64,000 nucleotides of DNA from Antilocapra americana. Lineage: Eukaryota > Chordata > Mammalia > Artiodactyla > Antilocapridae. The stretch spans positions 676,640 through 740,639 of the forward strand of contig ML664152.1 of assembly GCA_007570785.1 (NCBI GenBank), in the 5' to 3' direction. Every line of letters starts with the position of its first letter. Position 1 is the stretch's first letter. The position numbers and the translations under genes were made by a program. The notes beneath the pieces are model-generated. The model did no database searches and was not told the origin of the DNA. It saw only the letters and a program-made list of their open reading frames with translations. Positions 11,040 through 23,000 of the stretch are shown here, piece by piece.

Positions 11040-12290
11040 AGCATGAAAATGGACAGCAGCTACATTACAGCCTCATGCAGGGCTGGCCTTGACAGACAGC
11101 AGTGGAGACATATCCCACACTGGGCAGAGCTCCTGTCATTCACTTTTGTGTGTAAGGAGTGGCCCAAGGTGAGAATATATGTGGGAACAGGGCAGTGCTG
11201 GGTGACCTCTGTGACTGGGGACAAGGAAAGCACATGGGAAGACGTCCTGGGATGGGCACCAAGCAGAGTGGCCTTGGTATAAAATGTTAGAGCCACCAGA
11301 GGGCACCTGTGAACACAATAAATCACCAAGCAGACAGAGCAATTCTAACAGTTGACATTGGACAGCATTTCTTACTGGCAGCCTGTGTGCTGGCATGATG
11401 GGGATGGAATGACCAAAGTAATGGAGCTGGAGGCTATTTATGGGCCCAAAGCTGATCCAAGCGCTTGCTTGGTCTAACCTGTCATCAGGAGACCAATGAG
11501 GAGCTCCCGATATGGTTCCTTTCACGGGGAAGTTCAACCAGCCATTTGCTCTACTGAAACTTCCATCCGGGAAGGGCCAGCAGTTTGTTTTCACAGAAAT
11601 AGATTCATATTGCATAGGTAGGTTTGACCTCCGGTTCACAGGTATCAGCCAGCAAGGGCTTATAGAGTGTTAGTTCCTCTGGCACAGGACCCCACCTTAC
11701 AGCAAAGGAAATGCAGGGTGCACTTTACACAGCAGGATATGCAGTGAGCACAGATCTGCTGCCTGTTAGAGCACTGGGACAGTCAGCTAAAGGCACAGCT
11801 GAAGTGCCAAGGTGGAGGTAACATTCTGCTAAGATGGAAGCCATCTATGGTGCTGTTTCCCAACAAGAAAGATACATGAGTCTAAAACCCAAAGATGGAA
11901 ACAGGAGTGGCCCCACTTAAGATCACTCCCAATGGTCCACTGGGGAACTTTGTGCCTCCTGTCCTCCAAGTTTAGATTCTGCAGGGTTAGAGGTCCTAGT
12001 CCCCAAAAGGAACACTCCCCTGTTCTACTGGATATAAATGATGGATGATGTCTGGGAACCCTGGGTTCCTAAGTCTGGGAGCCAGGAGGCAAAAGGAGAA
12101 GTCACTATCTGGACAGTGGAGAGGGTAGGGCTGCTCCACACTCAAGGAACAATGTGTGGAACCCGTGACCCACACAGGGTATCTTGGTACTCCTTTGCTT
12201 AACTGTGACCAAGAAACTAGAGAATCCAGCTTGCACGTGCAGTAAAAGAGTCTGCCTCTTGATTTTCAGGCACCTGCAGTCTGGCTATAA
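11040..12290 (+). mobile_element. Degenerate ERV pol: RNase H and integrase
   Basis: An RNase H-like stretch appears at about 11120-11260 (WAELLSFTFVCKEWPKVRIY). An integrase core-like stretch is at about 11530-11620 (LPSGKGQQFVFTEIDSY). The order RT, RNase H, integrase matches one plus-strand pol. It is broken by stops and by the BovB upstream. The region after about 11.9 kb is likely the end of pol or its junction; env is not recognised. Confidence 0.55.
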
Positions 12291-12573
12291 GGGATGTATA
12301 TAATATATGTGCTACTGGTTTAAGGCACACACCAGTCTGCAACATTACCTCCAGCTTGAAAGACTGATTTCCAAGCTGGTGCTGAAAGCAAGCCTTCAGC
12401 TAGCCATTCCACTGCTTCCAGTGATGGGCTCTGTAATGCTGGTTCATAAACTAGCCCCTGTACATGAGGGCAAGAAGAGATCCAAGAAAGAGGCAGACCC
12501 TCCAGGTCAGCAGGCAGCAGGTTTGATAAGCAGGGAACTGAGGAGTTTGTCTTGGGCAGCCAGAAGATAACTC

Positions 12574-12591
12574 TGCATCCACCAGAATCTT
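12574..12591. repeat. Target-site duplication, left copy (L1)
   Basis: TGCATCCACCAGAATCTT here is repeated exactly at 15891-15908, bracketing the minus-strand L1 block. Confidence 0.9.
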
Positions 12592-13317
12592 TTTTAACTT
12601 TCTAAAATTAATTTATTTAATTGGAGGATAATTACTTTATTTTTTTTTTTTGGATAATTACTTTAAAACATCGTGGTGGTTTTGCCACATGTCAACATGA
12701 ATCAGCCACAGGTGCACGTGTCCCCTCATTCTGAACTCCCCTCCCACTTCCCTCCCTACTCCGACCCTCTGAGTTCTCCCAGAGTACTGCCTTTGAGTGC
12801 CCTGCTCCATGCATTCAACTTGCACCGGTCGTCTATTTTACATATGATAATATACATGTTTCAATGCTATTCTCTCAAATCATTCCACCCTTGCCTTCTC
12901 CCACAGAGTCCTTTACATCTGTGTTTCTTTTACTGCCTGGCATATAGGATCATCGTTACCGTTTTTCTCAATTCCATATATATGTAATATTCTGTATTGG
13001 TGTTTCTCTTTCTGGCTTACTTCACACTGTATAATAGGATCCAGTTTCATCCATCTCATTAGAACTGACTCAAATGCATTCTTTTTTATAGCTTAGTAAT
13101 ATCCATTGTGTATATGTACTACAACTTCCTTATCCATTCATCTGCCAATGGACATCTAGGTTGCTTCCATGTCCTAGCTATTCTAAACAGTGCTACAGTG
13201 AATATTGGGGTACATGTGTCTCTTTCAATTCTGTTTTCCTCAGTGTGTATGCCCTGTAGTGGAACTGCTGGGTTGTATGGCAGTTCTATTTCCAGTTTTG
13301 GAGGCTTTTTTTTTGTA
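12592..13317 (-). mobile_element. L1-BT 3' end, distal tandem copy
   Basis: In L1 sense this copy runs from the end of ORF2 (around 13300) through the L1-BT 3' UTR (ggttttgccacatgtcaaca on plus) to the A-tail next to the left target duplication. It repeats the sequence of 13318-13990 at roughly 80-85% identity by eye. Confidence 0.8.
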
Positions 13318-15890
13318 AATTTATTTATTTTAATTGGAGGCTAATTACAATGTTGTAGTGTTTTTTGCCATTCATTGACATGAATCAGCCATGGGTGTAC
13401 ATGTGTTCCCCATCCTAAACCCCCCTCCCACCTCCCTCCCCTCCCATCCCTCAGGGTCATCCCAGTGCACCCACCAGTCCTGAGCAGCCTGTCTCATGCA
13501 TCGAACCTGGACTGGTGATCTGTTTCACATATGATAATAATATACATGTTTCAACGCTATTCTCTCAAATCATCCCACCCTCACCTTCTCCCACAGGGTC
13601 CAAAAGTCTGTTCTTTACATCCATGTCTCTTTTGCTGTCTCACATATAGGGTCATATATGCATTAATATACTGTATTGGTGTTTTTCTTTCTGACTTACT
13701 TCACTCTGTATACTAGGCTCCAGTTTCATCCACCTCATTAGAACTGATTCAAATGCATTCTTTTTAATGGCTGAGTAATATCGCAAGATGTATATGTACC
13801 ACAGCTTTCTTATCCATTCATCTGCTGATGGACATCTAGGTTGCTTCCATGTTATGGCTATTGTAAACAGCGCTGTGATGAACTTTGGGGTATACGTGTC
13901 TCTTTCAATTCTGGTTTCCTCGGTGTGTATGCCCAGCAGTGGGATTGCTGGGTCATATGGCAGTTCTGTTTCCAGTTTTTTAAGGAATCTCCACACTTTT
14001 CTTCATAGTGGCTGTATTAGTTTGCATTCCCAACAGTGTAAGAGGTTTTCCGTTTCTCTGCACCCTCTCCAGCATTTATTGTTTGTAGACTTTTTGATAG
14101 CAGCCATTCTGACCAGCGTGAGATGGTACCTCATTGTGGTTTTGATATGCATTTCTCTGATAGTGATGTTGAGCATCTTTTTATGTGTTTGTTAGCCATC
14201 TGTATGTCTTCTTTGGAGAAATGTCTGTTTAATTCTTTGGCCCATTTTTTGGTTGGGTCATTTATTTTACTGGAATTGAGCTGCATGAGCTGTTTGTATA
14301 TTTTTGAGATTAATTCTTTGTCAGTTGCTTCATTTGCTATTATTTTCTCTCATTCTGAAGGCTGCCTTTTCACCTTGCTTATAGTTTCCTTCGTTGTGCA
14401 AATGCTTTTAAGTTTAATTAGGTTCCATTTGTTTATTTTTGCTTTTATTTCCATTACTCTGGGAAATGAGTCATGGAAGATCCTGCTGTGATTTATGTCG
14501 GAGAGTGTTTTGCCTATGTTTTCCTCTAGGAGTTTTATGATTTCTGGTCTTACACTTAGATCTGTAATCCATTTTGAGTTTATTTTTGTGTATGGTGTTA
14601 GAAAGTGTTCTAGTTTCATTCTTTCACAAGTGGTTGACCAGTTTTCCCAGCACCACTTGTTGAAGAGATTGTCTTTTCTCCGTTGTATATTCTTGCTTCC
14701 TTTGTCAAAGACAAGGTGTCCATAGGTGCGTGAATTTATCTCTGGGCTTTCTATTTTGTTCCACTGATCTATATTTTGGTCTTTGTGCCAGTACCATACT
14801 GTCTTGATGACTGTGGCTTTGTAGTAGAGTCTGAAGTCAGACAGGTTCCGTTCTTCTCAAGATTGCTTTGGCTATTCGAGGTTTTTTTGTATTTCCATAC
14901 TAATTGTGAAATTATTTGTTCTAATTCTCTGAAAAATACCATTGGTAGCTTGATAGGGATTGCATTGAATCTATAGATTACTTTGGGTAGTATACTCATT
15001 TTCACTATATTGATTCTTCTGAGCCATGAACATGGTACATTTCTCTGTCTATTTGTGTCATCTTTGATTTCTTTCATCGGTGTTTTATAGTTTTCTATAT
15101 ATAGGTCTTTTGTTTCTTTAGGTAGATTCATTCCTAATTATTTTATTCTTTTCATTGTAATGTGAATGGAATTGTTTCCTTAATTTCTCTTTCTGTTTTC
15201 TCATTGTTAGTGTATAGGAATGCAAGGGATTTCTTCTGTGTGTTAATTTTATATCCTGCAACTTTACTATATTTATTGATTAGCTTTAGTAATTTTCTGG
15301 TAGTGTCTTTAGGGTTTTCTATGTAGAGGATCATGTCATCTGAAAACAGTGAGAGTTTTACTTTTTCTTTTCCAATTTGGATTTCTTTTTCTTCTCTGAT
15401 TGCTGTGGCTAAAACTTCCAAAACTATGTTGAATAGTAGTGGTGAGAGTGGGCACCCTTGTCTTGTTCCTGAGTTTAGGGAAAATGCTTTCAGTTTTTCA
15501 CCATTGAGGATAATGTTTGCTGTGGGTTTGTCATATATGGCTTTTATTATGTTGAGGTATGTTACTTCTATTCCTGCTTTCTGGAGGGTTTTTATCATAA
15601 ATAGATGTTGAATTTTGTCAAAGGCTTTCTCTGCATCTATTGAGATAATCATATGGTTTTTATCTTTCAATTTGTTAATGTGGTGTATCACATTGGTTGA
15701 TTTGCAAATATTGAAGAATCCTTGCATCCCTGTGATAAAGCCCACTTGGTCATGATGTATGATCTTTTTAATACGTTGTTGGATTCTGTTTGCTAGAATT
15801 TTGTTGAGGATTTTTGCATCTATGTTCATCAGTAATATTGGCCCATAGTTTTCTTTTTTTGTGGCATCTTTGTCTGGTTTTGGTATTAGG
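13318..15890 (-). mobile_element. L1-BT, 5'-truncated, ORF2 3' part plus 3' UTR
   Basis: The minus strand encodes L1 ORF2 reverse transcriptase from [20 protein letters not shown], through [20 protein letters not shown] and the catalytic LFSDDM (15152-15895 open for 247 codons). The C-terminal part then follows with stops (14769-15131, 14350-14619, 13652-13996). It has a 3' UTR and an A-run (plus-strand t-run at about 13308-13316) before the distal copy. 5'-truncated at the right target duplication. Inactive. Confidence 0.9.
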
Positions 15891-15908
15891 TGCATCCACC
15901 AGAATCTT
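15891..15908. repeat. Target-site duplication, right copy (L1)
   Basis: Exact 18-bp repeat of 12574-12591. It marks the 5' end of the truncated L1 insertion. Confidence 0.9.
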
Positions 15909-16960
15909 AAGAGCTTATACAGAGGCCTGAGCTGGTTTCAGTCATGCACACCTTCATATGTCTCACCACCACCTTGCTCTCTCCCAGCTGTGCCCTTGGG
16001 GCAGCTTCTAGTGTGGAGAAGGCAAGCAGAATACACAACCCAAGGATCAGGGGGAGCCTCTGATAGCCCAGGGCCAACTCACAGGTCAACCAGCAGTCAT
16101 GTCTTTTTGGTGACCTCCTACAACATGTAAGACCAGTGGATTCTTTGTGCAAGCTCATCTTGCACTTTCGTTGCTCTAAAGTATGCCTGCTTCTAAGGGG
16201 CAGCGTCACGCAGAGCTACAGCAACGAGTAAACCATCTCCAGGTCCACAGATGCTGGTGTCAGCAGATGCACTTCAGACAGGGTAGCTGAGGCCACACCT
16301 GGACTGTGTCTGTTCCTGGTGGAAGCAATCACTGCCTCCTCCGTGATGGCATGAACCAGCTTACCACATGAAGGGCTCATCATTGGCCTCTGATGTTGGC
16401 AGTTCAAGCATTGAGAAGAATGCCGGGAAGAAGCCAGGAGGCCTTGGTGAGAGGTCTGGTTGCTGCCACTTGAGGAAAGAAGCTGAGTGTCATCCACAGG
16501 CAAGTGATCTTGTCCACCTTCTGCACTTCCACAGTGGGTCTTTTGGGAGGCAGGTCTCCTTACTGCTCTGTAGACATCCTTGGTACCACTTGGCGATCTT
16601 TTCTCTGTCAAGTGTTAACCAGCTGGACAATCAACTACTCAGGGAAACCTTATGGATCAGGAACACAGGTCAGTACTCTTTCCATACAAAATGGACCACG
16701 ATGCACCATCCCAAGTTGGCCGACAGGGAAATCTTCCACAGCCTGAAGCTGGGTGTGTGACAACTGTCTGCTTTTGGTTGAGACCAGCACTCTTGCAGAT
16801 CCATCTGCTGAGCAAACCTGTGCTTCCTCTTGTTCTGCCAGCTGGTCACAGGGAACGTACCCTGAGACCACAGATGCAGCTTGAAGAGGAGACGTGAGGT
16901 AGGAGGAAGATTTAGCACCACGAGTGTGAGCACCTGCTGAGTCATTCATGTATGCCTCCA
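15909..16960 (-). mobile_element. Second degenerate ERV pol, opposite orientation
   Basis: The minus strand shows an RNase H start-like SADGSARVLVSTKSRQ near 16860. A later RNase H end-like EKIAKWYQGC is near 16590. An integrase zinc-finger-like CLNCQHQRPMMSP follows near 16390. Stops and frame changes throughout. Without the L1 insertion this remnant would sit tail to tail with the plus-strand pol that ends near 12.3 kb. Confidence 0.5.
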
Positions 16961-16994
16961 GGGTCTGTTCAGGCTAGCTCTGTGTGCAGTGGGG

Positions 16995-17312
16995 TTGGAC
17001 AAGCGTCCTGTGATGAAATCCTACCCACAGTGGGATGGCAGCGGGAGGTGGAAGCTCTGGGGAGCAGATGAGGCTGTGAGGCGGAGCCCTCAGGACGGGG
17101 TTAGTGCCCTTACAAGGGTCATGAGAGCTCTTGCTCCCCCTGTGCTTTGCATCATATGAAACTGTCTGCAACTCAGAAGAGGCCCTCACCAGAACCCACC
17201 CTGCCAGCACCCTGATCTTGAACTTTCAGCCTCCAGAACTCTGAGACAAAGTTCTGTTGGTTATACAGCGCCCAGTTTGTGGTTTTTTGTCACAGCAGCC
17301 TGAGCTGAGACC
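16995..17312 (+). repeat. MLT1-type MaLR LTR
   Basis: Contains tgaggcggagccctcaggac, gggttagtgcccttacaag and a 3' end of ccagaactctgagacaaagt and cagcagcctgagctgagac, matching the 3' half of MLT1 LTRs in forward orientation. Confidence 0.7.
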
Positions 17313-20018
17313 ATCCTGTTTCTGGTTTTCAGTGGAAGGCTGCTGTTTCCATCTAGTTTTATTGCTTGTACTTCTCTAGCTCTTTGGGTATACACTTTTG
17401 ATGGGGTCCAGAGGTGATGGCATGTCCCAGGTGCAATCATGAAAGCTTTTACCTTTAGGTCCCCTTGTCATTTTTCCTCAGTGGGCAGGGACAACTTCCC
17501 TGCCTTACCTTAGAGTCTTTGCTTAGATGTCATTATATCATAGTAATTGGTCCTAGTGAGCAGGAAGTAGTACCCTAGATGCCTTGAGCTAAAATCCTTG
17601 GAAAATCTGTGGTCTGTGGACAATCATGGTTTCCCTTCCAGAATGAAAGACAGTTAGTCAAAGCCACCCTGCAGAGCCCACAGCTAAGAGAGGCCCAGGC
17701 TCGGCGCATGTGGACTTTGCTGTGACACCTTGGCTGCTGCTCTGGCCTACTGAGAAAGCCACAGGCTGTTGGGTTTGAGTGAGGCCTGGACAAAGACCCG
17801 CAGCTCTGATGCTCAGGCGAGCTTACTGCTGGCCAGGCAGAAGTGTGCTGCCTGGGGACTCCGCGCTGACCCCAAGTAGTGTCAGAACTGTACTGCGGGA
17901 CATCTGGGTGGTGATGAGGCAGCGGTGAACAGGATGATACAAGCAGGTCGAGAAGGTGAGTGTTATGGCATGAGCAGCTCACTAGGTTTTCCATGGAACG
18001 TCTGCTGGGAGTCCCTGTGCCCGGTCCTCTCCTGTTCTGCAAATGAACCTGCTGTTCTTGCTGGGAATCCTCTAGGGACTTCCCAAATTCCTTGCTCACC
18101 ATCACTGCTTCTGACAGAAAATTCTTCTCACAGCAAAAGTACATGCTAGGCTCATGACCCCAGGAGTCCTTGATGTCACCCAGGTGCAGCTCAGCTACTG
18201 ATCGTGGGAAGGCCTCCCTCCTGCTGACCCACTTGTGGCCATTTCTCCCGCAGCTGAATATATCAGCCTGGGGCCACAGAAGGTGGGACATGCCCTCTTC
18301 CTGCTATGTCAGACAATCCTGGGGGAGTTCCTGCTTTCCATCCATGACTCTGCTCCATCCACAGGTTCTGCTGTGCTGGTGACAGTGGTCCCTCTGAACC
18401 AGCAGGGATGGGGGTTCCTGCATTGGCTGGTGTATGTGACCCAATCACTGAGGGGAAGCCTGGGGGCTGGCTCAGCACGAGCACAGTGAAACCTGTACCT
18501 GTAACTTGGTATCTCCAGGGACACCTCCTGTACTCAGTACTTTCAGGTTTGACTGTGTAAGAAAGGAAGTTCTCTAGAAACAAGACTGTTGAGGCTCAGA
18601 TCTTTTAGAAAGGACAGTGCTGGTCACCCAACCAGCTAAGTGAGGCCCAGAAAACCAGGCCCATGTGATGGAAGGAAGATCTGTGTGTACAGGGCACTGC
18701 CCTTTCCACCTTACTGCTACTCTGGACGTTTCCCCTACCTCCCACGTGACATCTGCCTTGCAGTAGACTGTGCCCCAGGGTCACAGTGGACACGCCTTGG
18801 CCCCTGCACCATGAAGGGGAACCTCCCCTTGGTTTTAGGACCTGTCGATGAACCTAATGTGAACTGATTCTTTTAGTGCAGAACTGGAGGTTTTCTAACT
18901 CTATCACTCCCTCTATATTAATAAGCTGGTACTTTACTGTGAAGAACTTCCCTCATCAGCAGGTGTGACCTGTGTTCTTTTTAATTATCTCCCCCATCGT
19001 AACAAGCTGGTGTGATGGTGGTTATGAGCCCACTCCCTCCCTCATTAGCCTAACACTGATGTACATGGATATTTATTTATTCAGTATTTGATCATCAGTT
19101 TCAACTGTTATTCTTCTGCATGTTGAGAGTGAAAGGCTATTTCTCAGATTCCTGCTCCTGGAGCCGGTCAAGATTTTGGCTTCAGCAACATCAAACGGGA
19201 GAATGAGGACTGAGTGGGAAGGGTAGGACAACTAGAGAACAGTGACCTACGGCAGTACTGGCTAAGCAGCAGAAGACGTACCCAAGTTGCAGACTGAGAG
19301 AAAAATCAATCCTAAAGATAAATAAGTAGTGACTTAGAAAAAGTTGTTTTATATTGAAACCAAGCCCAGCAGAATAAACATCACGTTCAAAGGTCCTAGA
19401 AACACACTGAGACACTTGTACATATACCTTTACGGTGGGTGTCTGGGTAAAGGACACTTGGCTGGACATCTCTACTGGGTACAGGTGAGCACGAGTAAAA
19501 CATGAAAAAGATCATAATCATGAGAAATAAATATGTCTGACAAAAATAAGAGCCCAAGCAAGGTGGCTCAACAGGCACATGGCTATTACTAGGGCTTTGA
19601 GAGTTTTTTTGACAGGAGTTTATAAAAGTTCTAAGTTTTATTTTTTTGCCAGTGATAAAAGTAAACTGTATAAACGAAACAAAACACAGGACTATTCACG
19701 CTTTAATTTTATTGTTTTTTTTAATGCTTTTGTTTTAAACCAAGTTTCCAGCTGTAATAAGAAAATAAACAAGAAGCCATCCTCTGCTTATCCTTTGTGG
19801 AGGTAGGCATCGAGGCATGACTGAAACAGAACCAAGGGGCTACCTCATCAAGATGAGAAGCTAAAATGTGCTGAATTACAAAGAAAATACCCCATTTGTC
19901 TTCGCAGCAAAATGGTGAGAACACTTAACAGATGACACAGGGCTGGCCCTCAGCATGCCACAGCACGAGCTCCCCTCAGAAAATCAAATGTCTTCCTCAA
20001 ATAAAATTGTCACAGGAC
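17313..20018. other. PCNT downstream intergenic stretch
   Basis: No host gene identified. A 238-codon minus-strand ORF (17575-18291) is open but has no recognisable domain. Alternative minus-strand AATAAA signals at 19708-19713 and 19637-19642 could serve longer PCNT transcripts. Confidence 0.5.
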
Positions 20019-20024
20019 TTTATT
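20019..20024 (-). terminator. Polyadenylation signal overlapping the PCNT stop codon
   Basis: AATAAA on the minus strand shares its first A with the stop codon (TGAATAAA). T/GT-rich sequence follows 40-90 nt downstream in gene sense. If used, the 3' UTR would be only about 20-30 nt. Further minus-strand AATAAA hexamers at 19708-19713 and 19637-19642 could give longer transcripts. Confidence 0.6.
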
Positions 20025-20067
20025 CACTGTTTAATCTTCTGGCAGCAGGACTTCTTTGAATTGGACT
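20024..20067 (-). CDS. PCNT: PCNT terminal coding exon and stop
   Basis: The coding part is 44 nt, entering in phase 1. The acceptor is ttgtgttcag|AGTCCAA. It encodes [14 protein letters not shown] (first Glu split across the junction) and TGA at 20026-20024. The human tail has the same SKKSC and final IKQ. The A of TGA is also the first base of an AATAAA signal. Confidence 0.94.
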
Positions 20068-23000
20068 CTGAACACAAAAAGAAATGAGGAAGCAATTTGT
20101 TAGAAGGCTTCACGTCTTTTATGAAGAATTTCACAATTTCGAAACACTACCATTGCATTAATCTTATTTTTGGTGAAAATAACAACAGCAATTAAGATGC
20201 ACTAAATTATGAGGGTTGAGAAACTCTGGACAAATGACAACCTGTGAACATAGCATAATGGCTGCGTGAGATGAAGGTCCGGAGGCCCATCTGGTGCTTG
20301 AGTCCGTGACCCCACATGGTGTGTCCTTCACCCCTCCCCAGCCCCCAGGTGTCTCCACTTCCAACCCTCCTGATACTTCAGTGACGGCTGGTCAGCAGGA
20401 CAGACACTAACAAGGCTGACCAGGCTGGATCCCACCCACCTCCACGACTGACCACTCCTGGGTCTCTCAGGTCATGGGGGAAGACAGAGGACTTTGGTTA
20501 CCTGGTGGCATGCCTCCCAGTCTTTGCTGGATCATTTCTAAATGGTGAATATATTCCGTCAAGGAATGTTCCGGATCTTGAGAAGCAGTCAGGGATCTTT
20601 CTGATCTGGGATTTAGGGGTGGACTGGATCTTCAAACACACAAACAACCAAGGGACAAACAAGAAGTCAACTCAGCAGACAGAATGCAGGGAGTGTGACA
20701 GGCAGTGGCACTGGGACTGGACACTAGTGGGAAACAGGGTAAACTAGATGTTACCTTCCTATCTTTTCTCTACCACAAAGGGAAAGTATGGCTTTAAAAA
20801 CAGTGCTACATTGTCCTTAAAGAACTAACTTCTTTACAACGTCTCCAAGTTTGAGACAACTAAAAGCTACTGTGTATTATTTAATTCACTAAATCTTCAC
20901 ACACAAGTCTACCTAGAATCCCACCTGGTTCAGCCCAGCATCCTTCATGTGGCTGCCTTTCCTCCTGACCTCCAGTGACCATATCACGGGCCACTTCTCC
21001 CAGGGCAGCGAGTATCTTACTCACCCGAGCACCATCCACATACAAGAGGCCTTGGCCACCACTTACTCTTTCAGAGGAGCAACCAGCATGGGCCCAGGGG
21101 GGCTACAGCCGTACTGAGAGTCCCTGCCTTACTCGAACAGAACCAGGCTTCTGGGTCCTCACAGGCTCACATGGCTGTACACTCTGCCTCACTCTGGGGC
21201 CACAACTTTCAAAATACATTTCTTGGAGGGACCACATGCACTGGTGGGATATGATCAGTGGAGACATATATGAGCAGAAACACAGTCTCTAGTACAACAG
21301 GCTGCCCACACTTGTGGGCCTGGCTCCTCCGGTCAGGGCAGTTATGCCCAAGATTGCCACACTCTTAACACACAGTTCAGATGGAGGTGTCATCACCAAC
21401 CAGAGGCCATGGAGCGAGATAGCAAATGTGTTTCATCCTGCTGGCTGGGGCAGAGGTGGAAGTGTTTGCCCTGATAGCTCCTTTCAGAGTCCCAGGAAAG
21501 CACTCGCAGAGAAAGCAGATGACACACCTGCCCAAGCCTCCAGTGCGGGTCCAACACAGACAGAAACTGAGCTTTTCAACCCACTGCAAGGGTAGGTTCA
21601 AAATGCTGGAGAAGTCATAGTCCAAAGAATGAAATAAATGACTTGTAATCATACTTGAGCATTTGAATATGATTATTACTACTTATGTGTCAATCTGGAG
21701 AAGTGGAAATGGAAATCACCTCTCTCTTACATGCAGCGCTTGGCTGAGAAATCTCATGGTCAGGAAACTGGGGTGCGAATCATGAAGATGATCAAGGCCA
21801 CGGCACGCAGCCATGTGATCCCCCAAAGGCTGCAGTGCTCGGTCTTACGGAATCACAGCCCCCACCGCCCCACCCACCAGGGAAACCTTTCCTCACTTGA
21901 ATTTTTAAACAGGATTACACTCTACCATTTAACTACAAGACCTGATTGAAAACACTTATTCCCCCCAAATAACTTACAGATGTTTAACATTATCACTCTA
22001 ACATCTTACTTGCCAAGTGAGTCTTAAGTATAAAGACATATTACATGTGTGAAAACTCCCAAATCCCAAAGAAAAGAGATTAAGTAAAGCTAACACCAAA
22101 GCCTTCCGTGTGTGTGTGTGAGTGCGTGTGTGCACGTGTGTGGGGGTTCATGTGACCGGGGGCCCTTCCACTGGAGGCGGACCTGGGCACCCACACAAAT
22201 CTGCCCAGGAACACTTCTGTGCAAGGCTCCATTCTCTGCAGACTTGCCCCTGCCGTAGTGGAAGAGCAGCTGAGGTTCCTCTGCTCACCTTTCCCGCCTG
22301 CGTGGGGATGCTTTTGGCACAGGGTCCCTGGCCTGGCTAGAAGACATGTCCCGGGTGGGTGGGGATTCACGAGTGACAGGTGGAGACTGCTGCCACTGTG
22401 GTACCAGGAATCCTTCCCCTAGAAATATTTAACAACAAAGGGATTAAAAAGAGAAAAATGCATTTTATTATTTTTTTCCTCTATTTATTTTTATTGTAAC
22501 AAATTCAAGAAAGACTTTGAACGGCATTGAAACACGTAAATTATCATATGTGCAATGAATCACCAGCCCAGGTTTGAGGCATGATACAGGCTGCTCAGGG
22601 CTGGTGCACCAGGATGACCCAGAGGGATGGAATCGGGAGGGATGTGGGAGGTGGGTTCTAGAAAGGTAACACATGCATACCTATGGTGGATTCATGTCAA
22701 TGTATGGCAAAACCAACCCAATATTGTAAAGAAAAATGCATTTTAGTAAAGGCTCATCCACCACAATTTAAAATTTACAAGCTTTTAAGAGCCTGTGTGA
22801 CAATTTCAATACATTTTAAAAGTATTCGTGATAAAAACTGTATTTAAAAAACCTCAAGAAGGAACCTGAGTTTTGAGCTTCTGCATTTTGAACCTGCATT
22901 TTGCTCCTGCAAGGCAGACCCTGACCAACTGCACCAGGGTGGGAAGTACCCTGCAGCAGGGCTCAGCACCCTGGGGAAGAGAGGGGGGTGCCGATGGCCA

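Noticed and set aside
15152..15895. 247-codon reverse transcriptase ORF as a host gene
   Set aside because: It is L1 ORF2 inside an insertion bracketed by a target-site duplication.
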